This document shows positions 44,053 through 51,150 of a stretch of DNA of 64,000 nt, in pieces; the stretch's first letter is position 1; each line of letters opens with the position of its first letter. Below the pieces are notes generated by a model. The model did no database searches. It saw only the letters and a list, made by a program, of their open reading frames with translations, and was not told the DNA's origin. The translations under genes and the position numbers were made by a program. The stretch spans positions 1 through 64,000 of the forward strand of contig CAVGCY010000026.1 in assembly GCA_963627915.1 (NCBI GenBank), written 5' to 3'. The DNA comes from CALACW01 sp963627915. Its GTDB lineage: Bacteria > Bacillota > Clostridia > Oscillospirales > Acutalibacteraceae.

Positions 44053-46293
44053 TCAGTCCGACACATCCACATTTGTTTTGAAGTAAACCGTTATTACCTC
44101 GCCCATTTCCGCTTGAGTATTCTTTTCTATACTCTGTTTATACGCGTAAACAGCCGAAGAACTGTTACTTCCCGAAATTCTGATATTCAGTCCGCAGTTC
44201 GTCGCCGCATAGTTCGCCTCGCTCACCGTCATACCCGTAAAGTCGGGAACCGTAACGGTTCTGTGCGACGATGACGAATCCGTATACACAACTATAACGC
44301 CGTCTGACGGAATAGACCTTCCGCTCTCGGGATACTGCGAAACCACGGTATCGCCGTCGCCTACGACAGTGACGGTAATACTGCCCGAGTTCTGCGATGA
44401 TTTCGCCTCGCTTACGCTCATACCGACAAGATTGGGAGCGGTCTTTGCAAGACTTTCAAGTTCCTCGTCGGAATAAACGGGGTCAACGCCGAGCGAAGGC
44501 AGAATCTGTTCAAAAACTCTGCACGCTATAGGTGCCGCGATAGCTCCGCCGCCATGGTCGCCGACAGGCTCGTCGACAATTATCAGAACGGCAACTTCGG
44601 GATCGTCCGCCGGTGCAAAACCGCAAAACGAGGCAATATAAACCTCCTCGCCGTTTTCCGCGTTAAGCTTTTCGAGCTTCTCCGAAGTACCCGTTTTACC
44701 CGCTACATGATAACCCGGAACATAAGCGTTTTTACCTGTACCGGACGAAACGACCTGCTCCATTGCCGAACGTATAATCTGCGCGGTATCCTCGCTTATA
44801 ACCTGACGTTTTTCGACCGGCTGAGTTTTTGAAACTGTGTTGCCCTGCTGGTCGACGGTTTTATCAACTATATACGGAGTCATAAGTTTTCCGCCGTTTG
44901 CTACCGCAGATATGGCGGTAATTATCTGAATCGGCGTAACCTTAAACGACTGACCGAACGAATAAGACGCAAGATCCGATTTTGTAAAATCGCTCTCGCT
45001 TTTATAAAGTATGCCTGCGGCCGGACTGCTCTCGGCGGGGAGATCGATTCCCGTAGCCTCGGTAAATCCGAACGCGTCGAAATATTTGTAAAAAGTTTCC
45101 TGTCCCAATGCGCTTGCAAGCGTGACGGCAAACGGGTTGCACGAATTTTTAAGAAGATCCACAAAAGTCTCGCTTCCGTGTCCGCCGTGTTTCCAGCAGT
45201 TGATTTGTCTTGTCGCATATTCGATTGAACCGGAGCAGTAATACGACGTATTAAGGTCTGCAACGCCCTCCTCTATAGCGGCCGAGGCTGTTATAACCTT
45301 GAATACGGAACCCGGTTCGTAAGTATCGCTTACGGCTCTGTTTCGCCACTGAGAATAATATGCGGCAAGCTCCGCTTTGCTTTTCTCGTCTTTGTCGGTA
45401 ATCTCGTTTATGCTGTCGACAAGTCTTTGATCCGTTATCGTATACGGGTCGTTCAAATCATAATCGGGCAGAGAAGCCATGCCGAGTATTGCGCCCGTAT
45501 CAACGTCCATAACAATTCCGTATGCATAAGAAGCGTCCGTATCCTCAAGCGCCTGGGTAAGAGAGCTTTCGAGCGAATGCTGAACAAACGAATCGAGCGT
45601 AAGGACAAGATCAAGTCCGTCCTGCGCGTCGTATGTAGTCTCGTATTTATTGGGAAGCTCCGACATCATACCGTCTTTCGTTGTTATTCGTCTGCCCGAA
45701 ACCCCCGACAGAGTATCGTCGTAATAAGCCTCAATTCCGTATCTGCCATTACCGTCGGTATCCGTAAATCCGATAACCGAGGACGCAAGCGTTCCGTAAG
45801 GATAATATCTCTTAGTATCGGGATCGATACAGATTATGTTGCCGAGTTCATTTTCCGAAATGAAATTTGCCAGTTCATCCTTTGTTTCCTTCTCTATCTT
45901 GCTTTTAAGAAGCTGATAGGAATAATCAAGCTCTGTATAACCGCGGAGCTTTTCCTCGTCAATGTCGAGAATTTTTGAAACGTTCTCGATTATCAGCTCT
46001 CGCGTTTCCTCTCTGGTTTTTTCATTTGAAATATTGTTTATTTTTGACGGAATCATATATGCAAGCCATACGGACGCGCTTTTTGCAAGTATGTTCATAT
46101 CGGAGTCGTATATTGTTCCTCTCGCGGCGCTCAGCTGAGTATCGCTCAGCTGCTGACTTTCAGCCTTGGCTTTATAATCATCGCCCTTGAAAACCTGAAT
46201 ATATCCGACTCTCAATAAAAGCGCAAACGAAAGAAAACTTACAATTATGAGAGAAAAATATCCTCTTTTTTTACGCGTATCTATTCTTTTCAC
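44053..46293 (-). CDS. pbpB: Class B penicillin-binding protein with two PASTA domains
   Basis: About 746 residues from GTG 46293: short cytoplasmic tail, one membrane anchor (YFSLIIVSFLSFALLL), dimerisation domain, transpeptidase with SVFK (Ser-x-x-Lys), SCN and KTGTS motifs in order, then two PASTA domains (PNLVGMSVSEA and VPDFTGMTVSEA). It is the divisome or sporulation transpeptidase (PBP2B/SpoVD type) partnered by FtsW. The GTG follows AAAGGAGCGG. An in-frame ATG at 46371 is less likely because a terminator-like hairpin lies between the two starts. Confidence 0.93.
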   Translation of the reverse strand: MKRIDTRKKRGYFSLIIVSFLSFALLLRVGYIQVFKGDDYKAKAESQQLSDTQLSAARGTIYDSDMNILAKSASVWLAYMIPSKINNISNEKTREETRELIIENVSKILDIDEEKLRGYTELDYSYQLLKSKIEKETKDELANFISENELGNIICIDPDTKRYYPYGTLASSVIGFTDTDGNGRYGIEAYYDDTLSGVSGRRITTKDGMMSELPNKYETTYDAQDGLDLVLTLDSFVQHSLESSLTQALEDTDASYAYGIVMDVDTGAILGMASLPDYDLNDPYTITDQRLVDSINEITDKDEKSKAELAAYYSQWRNRAVSDTYEPGSVFKVITASAAIEEGVADLNTSYYCSGSIEYATRQINCWKHGGHGSETFVDLLKNSCNPFAVTLASALGQETFYKYFDAFGFTEATGIDLPAESSPAAGILYKSESDFTKSDLASYSFGQSFKVTPIQIITAISAVANGGKLMTPYIVDKTVDQQGNTVSKTQPVEKRQVISEDTAQIIRSAMEQVVSSGTGKNAYVPGYHVAGKTGTSEKLEKLNAENGEEVYIASFCGFAPADDPEVAVLIIVDEPVGDHGGGAIAAPIACRVFEQILPSLGVDPVYSDEELESLAKTAPNLVGMSVSEAKSSQNSGSITVTVVGDGDTVVSQYPESGRSIPSDGVIVVYTDSSSSHRTVTVPDFTGMTVSEANYAATNCGLNIRISGSNSSSAVYAYKQSIEKNTQAEMGEVITVYFKTNVDVSD

Positions 46294-46334
46294 ACCGATT
46301 CCGCTCCTTTCGACTTTGTCCGTAATATTGCCAT

Positions 46335-46360
46335 AAAAAGGGCGAAACAAAATTTCGCCC
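46335..46360 (-). terminator. Terminator-like hairpin between ftsL and the PBP gene
   Basis: GGGCGAAA / TTTCGCCC, 8-bp perfect stem, 5-nt loop, then five T on the minus strand. It sits inside the dcw operon and would reduce transcription of the PBP and everything downstream, or act as a processing site. Confidence 0.65.
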
Positions 46361-46403
46361 TTTATAACCATGTCTATTGGACGGAGATAAAAAATATACC
46401 CCG

Positions 46404-46967
46404 TTATTTATATTCTTTATTTCCGGAAAAAACGACCTGATCGTCGCCGCACACACTGAAATACGTAATCTTGTAATTCTCCAGCTTCACCATTCCGAGA
46501 ACGTTAACCGCATAATCCTCAACCTTGTCAAGCGATATCATGGAATCAAGCTGGGTCTGAAGTCTGACCTGTTCGCTTTTCGCCTCCGATATGCGCGAAT
46601 CAACCGTAGTTATTTCCCTGCCGATATTGTCTATCGCAACACGGCAATAAATAAGCGAGCTTATCATTGAAAAGAGAACAAGCGCAATTGCAATAGTCTT
46701 TAACGCCTTAAACGCACTGACTCGCGTCTGTGCGACAGCCGTCTTTGAGGGCTTGTTTTTTTTCATTATTGATATTAATTCAACTAAAAACAACTGCTGA
46801 GAGGTTTGAGGGGGCTGCTGTTTTCTTCTCGGCTGAGGATTTTTCCTGTCGGGAGCTTTTTTACGCTGAGGCTGCTTCGGATTCGGATTATATTTAGGCG
46901 CAGAAGTACCGTAATCACGCGGCTCAAATAATGAAAAATCATATGCCTCGTTACCGTAATAAGCCAA
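46404..46967 (-). CDS. ftsL: FtsL-like cell division protein
   Basis: About 187 residues: a Pro/Gln/Lys-rich cytoplasmic region of roughly 80 residues, one membrane helix (TIAIALVLFSMISSLIYC), and a coiled-coil segment (VDSRISEAKSEQVRLQTQLDSMI) ending in VEDYAVNVLGMVKLE, the FtsL/DivIC pattern. The start is probably the TTG at 46967, giving (M)AYYGNEAYD like Bacillus FtsL, with GAGAGGAAG about 10 nt upstream; a TTG at 46994 is the alternative. The long Pro-rich tail is larger than in most FtsL. Confidence 0.82.
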   Translation of the reverse strand: MAYYGNEAYDFSLFEPRDYGTSAPKYNPNPKQPQRKKAPDRKNPQPRRKQQPPQTSQQLFLVELISIMKKNKPSKTAVAQTRVSAFKALKTIAIALVLFSMISSLIYCRVAIDNIGREITTVDSRISEAKSEQVRLQTQLDSMISLDKVEDYAVNVLGMVKLENYKITYFSVCGDDQVVFSGNKEYK

Positions 46968-47025
46968 TTTTACAACTTCCTCTCCCGCCGTCAAACGGCT
47001 ATATAAACATCCTCAATCAAAAAAA

Positions 47026-47949
47026 TCAAAGTTTTACGACCGCCCTAAGACGCGCGCTGCGGCTTCTCGGATTGGATTCGATCTCCTCGGGCGACGGAGA
47101 AATCGATTTAAAAGGCAATCTGCCCCGCGGCGTTCGTCCGCAGACGCATACCGGAAAATCCTTAGGGCAGATACAGCCCCTGCAAAATTCGTTAAATGAC
47201 GTCTTTACAATTCTGTCCTCAAGCGAATGAAACGTTATAACGGCCAAAACTCCGCCGGGCGACAGAATGTCGAACATATCGTTAAGCGCACCGGGGAGCA
47301 TGTCAAGCTCACGGTTAACGTATATTCTTATCGCCTGAAACGTTCTGCGTGCAGGATGTCCGTCACGCTTTGCTCTTGCGGGCATCGACGACGATATAAT
47401 ATCGCAAAGTTCAAACGTCGTTTCAATAGGTTTCTTTTCTCTTGCTTTTACAATATTTTTAGCAATCGACGAGGCAAAACGCTCCTCGCCGTATTCGTTT
47501 ATAATTCCGGCAAGCTCCGGATACGAAAGCGTATTGACGGCGTCGTATGCTGAAAAGCCGCTTTTGCTCATACGCATATCAAGCGGAGCGTCCTTATGAA
47601 ATGAAAAACCGCGCTCGGCCGAATCAAGCTGATATGAGCTTACTCCGAGATCGGCAAGTATTCCGTCGACAGATGCTAATCCGTTTGCCTCGATAACGCT
47701 TTTTACATTATCAAAAACATCGTTTACCACCGTCACATTTTCGTTTTCGCCAAAACGGGAGCGAAGGACTGCCGCGGCGTCAGGGTCACGGTCGAGAGCT
47801 ATCAAACGTCCTGTACCGTCCAATTTCTCAACGATCCCGGAGGAATGACCTCCGCCGCCGGCAGTCGCGTCAAGATATATCCCATTCTTTTTTACGGACA
47901 GCGCGTCTATGGTTTCATTCAAAAGAACCGACTTATGATTAAACTCCAC
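47026..47949 (-). CDS. rsmH: 16S rRNA m4C1402 methyltransferase RsmH
   Basis: About 307 residues. The N-terminus FNHKSVLLNETIDAL and SAM-binding DATAGGGGHSSGI are diagnostic, with RAKRDGHPARRTFQAIRIYVN and the C-terminal ITFHSLEDRIVK. It methylates N4 of C1402 in 16S rRNA. GTG 47949 has AAGGCGG 8 nt upstream and gives the usual short N-terminus. It starts 24 bp after mraZ. Confidence 0.96.
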   Translation of the reverse strand: MEFNHKSVLLNETIDALSVKKNGIYLDATAGGGGHSSGIVEKLDGTGRLIALDRDPDAAAVLRSRFGENENVTVVNDVFDNVKSVIEANGLASVDGILADLGVSSYQLDSAERGFSFHKDAPLDMRMSKSGFSAYDAVNTLSYPELAGIINEYGEERFASSIAKNIVKAREKKPIETTFELCDIISSSMPARAKRDGHPARRTFQAIRIYVNRELDMLPGALNDMFDILSPGGVLAVITFHSLEDRIVKTSFNEFCRGCICPKDFPVCVCGRTPRGRLPFKSISPSPEEIESNPRSRSARLRAVVKL

Positions 47950-47973
47950 AAAACGCACCGCCTTTCACCGTAA

Positions 47974-48396
47974 TCAGAACTCTATTCCGCTGCTGAGAAG
48001 CCCGTCGTCCGATTCTCCCATATAAGAATCCCACTCGTCCTGATCCCAAAGCTCCACTCTGTTGTCCGCCCCGAGAACCGCGACGTCTTTTTTCAGATGA
48101 GCATGCTCAACAAAATCGGGGCTGAGCGTTATACGTCCCTGTTTATCGGTTTCGACCGTCTGCATCTTTGCGTAGAGCATACGCTGTTTGCGTCTGTCCT
48201 CCGCAGTGCGCGCCCCTCTCAGCTGAGAGAGGATCTCGTTCCACTCGTCGTGAGTGTAAATCGAAACGCATCCGTCGGGAGATTTAAACACAACGAAACT
48301 GTCGCCCAAAATCGTTCGGAATTTGGCGGGGATAAATATTCTGTTCTTTGCGTCAATATTATGCTTATATGTTCCGCAAAAATGTCGGTCTTCCAC
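47974..48396 (-). CDS. mraZ: Transcriptional regulator MraZ
   Basis: About 140 residues, with two SpoVT/AbrB-like repeats: GTYKHNIDAKNRIFIPAKFR and METDKQGRITL-type VETDKQGRITLSPDF. MraZ represses its own operon by binding direct repeats before the gene. GTG 48396 follows GGAGGGGG at 6 nt. It is the first gene of the dcw cluster. Confidence 0.96.
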   Translation of the reverse strand: MEDRHFCGTYKHNIDAKNRIFIPAKFRTILGDSFVVFKSPDGCVSIYTHDEWNEILSQLRGARTAEDRRKQRMLYAKMQTVETDKQGRITLSPDFVEHAHLKKDVAVLGADNRVELWDQDEWDSYMGESDDGLLSSGIEF

Positions 48397-48411
48397 CTTT
48401 ATCCCCCTCCA

Positions 48412-48427
48412 GAGTGAAATTTGAGTG
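48412..48427. promoter_or_regulatory. Possible MraZ operator repeats
   Basis: Two GAGTG direct repeats (48412-48416 and 48423-48427), 11 bp apart, in similar AT flanks between the promoter and mraZ start. Direct repeats spaced about one helical turn are typical MraZ targets; the exact motif for this lineage is unknown to me. Confidence 0.35.
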
Positions 48428-48450
48428 CAATTTCGCACCCTGTATAGGCT

Positions 48451-48479
48451 ATTATAAAGACTATCGAAAAAAAAAGCAA
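48451..48479 (-). promoter_or_regulatory. Sigma-A promoter of the dcw cluster
   Basis: TTGCTT (48479-48474), 17-nt spacer, perfect TATAAT (48456-48451), 55 nt before the mraZ start. Confidence 0.75.
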
Positions 48480-48580
48480 GTGTTTTTTCAATATTTAAGA
48501 CCGTTTAAGCAATTTTTTTTCATACAGAATTAATTTTTATGTCGTTTTGTTTTTATGCGGATAAGAAAGAAAAAAATGTC

Positions 48581-48609
48581 AAAAAAAAAGAGAGCCTTCA
48601 AGACTCTCT
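48581..48609 (-). terminator. Terminator after khpA
   Basis: AGAGAG / CTCTCT stem (48604-48609 with 48589-48594) and nine T following on the minus strand, about 30 bp past the khpA stop. Confidence 0.8.
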
Positions 48610-48639
48610 TTTTCTTTGTTTAATTTTACGAATCGGGAA

Positions 48640-48873
48640 TCAGTCGATTTCGATCTGAACCTTCATGTCTTTTCTGTTAGCGGTAGCGCGCATAACAGTT
48701 CTGATAGCCTTTGCAATTCTGCCCTGCTTGCCGATAATTCTTCCCATATCATCGGGAGCGACATGAAGATGGAAAACAACAACGCCTTCCTCGTTAACCT
48801 CGTCAACCGTTACGCTGACTGCGGACGGATCTTCAACAAGACCCTGTGCAATTAAAACTAATAAATCCTGCAT
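48640..48873 (-). CDS. khpA: KH-domain RNA-binding protein KhpA
   Basis: A 77-residue single KH domain with the GxxG loop in DDMGRIIGKQGRIAKAIR (about residues 42-59). KhpA binds RNA, often with KhpB, and influences division and translation. A GGAGG ribosome site precedes it. It lies just after rpsP, its usual neighbour in Firmicutes. Confidence 0.95.
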   Translation of the reverse strand: MQDLLVLIAQGLVEDPSAVSVTVDEVNEEGVVVFHLHVAPDDMGRIIGKQGRIAKAIRTVMRATANRKDMKVQIEID

Positions 48874-48926
48874 CTTATTTCCTCCTAAACTAACCGTTTT
48901 TTGTTTGAAAATTTATAAAAAACGGA

Positions 48927-49172
48927 TTATTCAACAATACCCTGTTTTTTAAGAATGCTCTTAACCGTATCCGTGGGCTGAGCGCCGTTTTTAATCCAGG
49001 TCTTAGCTTTTTCCGCGTCGATTTTTACGTCAACGGGATCCTTGGTGGGATTGTAATAACCGATTTCCTCAATAAATCTGCCATCTCTGGGATATCTTGA
49101 ATCGGCTACGACTATACGATAGAAAGGAGCCTTCTTTGCGCCCATACGACGAAGACGAATTTTAACTGCCAT
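48927..49172 (-). CDS. rpsP: 30S ribosomal protein S16
   Basis: An 81-residue protein starting MAVKIRLRRMGAKKAPFYRIVVAD, with RDGRFIEEIGYYNP, diagnostic of S16. TTGGAGG lies 9 nt upstream. It is part of the ylxM-ffh-rpsP-khpA unit. Confidence 0.98.
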   Translation of the reverse strand: MAVKIRLRRMGAKKAPFYRIVVADSRYPRDGRFIEEIGYYNPTKDPVDVKIDAEKAKTWIKNGAQPTDTVKSILKKQGIVE

Positions 49173-49275
49173 TTGTAATTACCTCCAAATAATTAACACA
49201 ATAAAATAAACTGTATGTAAACACCCTTGTGTCTATACCAAAATTATAAATATAAAAAATTATCGGACGCTGATT

Positions 49276-50643
49276 TTATTTATCCGGGAATTTCATTCCG
49301 CCGAGTCCGTTCATACCTGCCATACGGCTGAGATTGCGCATCTTTTTCTTAGAACCCTTACCGCTGAACTGTTTGAACATTTTCTGCATCTGACGGTACT
49401 GGTTAAGAAGCTTGTTTACATCCTCGACCTGCATTCCGCAGCCCGCGGCAATTCTGCGTTTACGGGACGGATTGATTATATCGGGATTTGTACGCTCTTT
49501 TTCGGTCATTGAATAGATTATCGAAGCCGTTTTATCGAGCATTCTGTCGTCTATATCCGCGTCCTTGATTTTATTTCCGACTCCGGGAATCATCGAAAGC
49601 ATATCCTTCATGGAACCCATCTTCTTAACTTCCTGAAGCTGAATAAGCAAATCGTTAAGGTCAAATTTATTTTTTCTTAATTTTTCCTCAAGCTGTGCGG
49701 CTTTTTTCTCGTCAAGAGCAGCCTCCGCCTTATCGATAAGCGAAAGAACGTCGCCCATTCCGAGTATTCTCGAAGCCATACGGTCGGGATGAAATTCGTC
49801 GAGATCGTCGAGCTTTTCGCCCACGCCGGCAAATTTAATCGGCTTGCCGGTTATTGCTCTCGCGGAAAGCGCGGCGCCGCCTCTTGTATCGCCGTCAAGC
49901 TTTGTAAGAACAAGACCGTCAATTCCGAGCGCTTCGTTAAACGACGAAGCTACGTTAACCGCGTCCTGTCCCGTCATTGCGTCGACAACGAGAAGAATCT
50001 CGTGAGGCTTAACCTCGGCTTTGATATCCTTAAGTTCCTGCATGAGCTGCTCGTCTATATGAAGACGTCCCGCGGTATCGAGAAATACGTAATCGTAACC
50101 CTGATCCTTTGCGTACTTTACGGCTTCCTTGGCGATGATAACGGGATTTTCCGTTCCGCGTTCAAACACGGGAACTCCGACCTGTTCGCCGACAACCTGC
50201 AGCTGCTTGATAGCGGCCGGTCTGTAAATATCGCATGCAACAAGGAGCGGTCTGTGACCCTGATTTTTCAAACGCTTTGTAATCTTTGCGCAATGGGTTG
50301 TTTTACCCGAACCCTGAAGTCCGCACATCATAACTATCGTCGGAGGATGAGCCGCCGTCGCAATTCTCGACTGCGTGCCGCCCATCAATGCGGTAAGCTC
50401 CTGATTGACAATTTTTATAACCATCTGCGCGGGAGTAAGACTCTCGGTTACCTTTGCGCCTATCGCCTTCTCCGTTACCGAAGCGGTAAAATCCTTTGCG
50501 ACCTTATAGCTGACGTCAGCCTCAAGCAATGCAAGACGAACCTCTCGCATAGCCTCCTTAACGTCGGCTTCTGTAAGACTGCCTTTGCTTTTCAGCTTTT
50601 TAAAAGCGGCCTCTAATTTGTCGGAAAGACCTTCAAATGCCAT
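49276..50643 (-). CDS. ffh: Signal recognition particle protein Ffh (SRP54)
   Basis: A 455-residue protein: N domain (1-85), G domain with GLQGSGKTTHCAK (about residues 107-119), DTAGRLHIDEQL and TKLDGDTRGG, then the Met-rich M domain (from about 300) that binds the signal sequence and SRP RNA. It delivers nascent membrane proteins to FtsY and SecYEG. It lies 12 bp after ylxM. Confidence 0.98.
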   Translation of the reverse strand: MAFEGLSDKLEAAFKKLKSKGSLTEADVKEAMREVRLALLEADVSYKVAKDFTASVTEKAIGAKVTESLTPAQMVIKIVNQELTALMGGTQSRIATAAHPPTIVMMCGLQGSGKTTHCAKITKRLKNQGHRPLLVACDIYRPAAIKQLQVVGEQVGVPVFERGTENPVIIAKEAVKYAKDQGYDYVFLDTAGRLHIDEQLMQELKDIKAEVKPHEILLVVDAMTGQDAVNVASSFNEALGIDGLVLTKLDGDTRGGAALSARAITGKPIKFAGVGEKLDDLDEFHPDRMASRILGMGDVLSLIDKAEAALDEKKAAQLEEKLRKNKFDLNDLLIQLQEVKKMGSMKDMLSMIPGVGNKIKDADIDDRMLDKTASIIYSMTEKERTNPDIINPSRKRRIAAGCGMQVEDVNKLLNQYRQMQKMFKQFSGKGSKKKMRNLSRMAGMNGLGGMKFPDK

Positions 50644-50655
50644 TACTGATACCTC

Positions 50656-51021
50656 TTACTGTTCATTAAGCGCGGCGGCGACGGACTGAATTTTAACCGA
50701 AAGGTCGTTTATTTCCATCGACAGACCGCATTTAAGGTTTTGTCTGTTTATTTCCGCGGCCGCTTCGGAAATCTCCTCAAGTCCCGAACGGAGATCCCTG
50801 AGCTTCTTAACGAACGCGAGTTTTTCTTCCATTTCCTCAAGCTGAGCCTCGGCGCGCTTTATCGAATCGCGCACGCCCTGACGCGTAATGCCGACATTAT
50901 CGGCAATTTCGGAAAGGGAAAGATCGTCGTTATAGTAATAATCGAGAAATTCTCTCTGTTTTACGGTGAGCATGTCGCCGTATACGTCAAGAAGCATGAT
51001 GATATCCAGATTCTTTGCCAC
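50656..51021 (-). CDS. ylxM: YlxM/UPF0122 helix-turn-helix protein
   Basis: A 121-residue protein with a sigma-70 region-4-like helix-turn-helix (LTVKQREFLDYYYNDDLSLSEIADNVGITRQGVRDSIKRAE, about residues 17-57) and a coiled-coil tail. The YlxM family is almost always encoded directly before ffh and is thought to modulate the SRP pathway. It is the first gene of the operon. Confidence 0.94.
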   Translation of the reverse strand: MAKNLDIIMLLDVYGDMLTVKQREFLDYYYNDDLSLSEIADNVGITRQGVRDSIKRAEAQLEEMEEKLAFVKKLRDLRSGLEEISEAAAEINRQNLKCGLSMEINDLSVKIQSVAAALNEQ

Positions 51022-51075
51022 CGCAGAAATCCTCCCTCGGATTCCGGAACGAAACGCCGGATTTTTTTGAGCTGC

Positions 51076-51103
51076 GTCTGTAAAGACTAATTACTTTACA
51101 GAC
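51076..51103 (-). promoter_or_regulatory. Inverted repeat at the start of the ylxM-ffh transcript
   Basis: Perfect 10-bp arms GTCTGTAAAG / CTTTACAGAC around 8 nt, beginning 3 bp after the -10 box. It would be an operator at +1 or a 5'-end hairpin of the mRNA. Confidence 0.55.
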
Positions 51104-51106
51104 GGT

Positions 51107-51135
51107 ATTATACAACAAATCGATGTCTTTGTCAA
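51107..51135 (-). promoter_or_regulatory. Consensus sigma-A promoter of ylxM-ffh-rpsP-khpA
   Basis: TTGACA (51135-51130), 17-nt spacer, TATAAT (51112-51107), both hexamers perfect. Confidence 0.9.
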
Positions 51136-51150
51136 GATTTTTTTTCGGTA

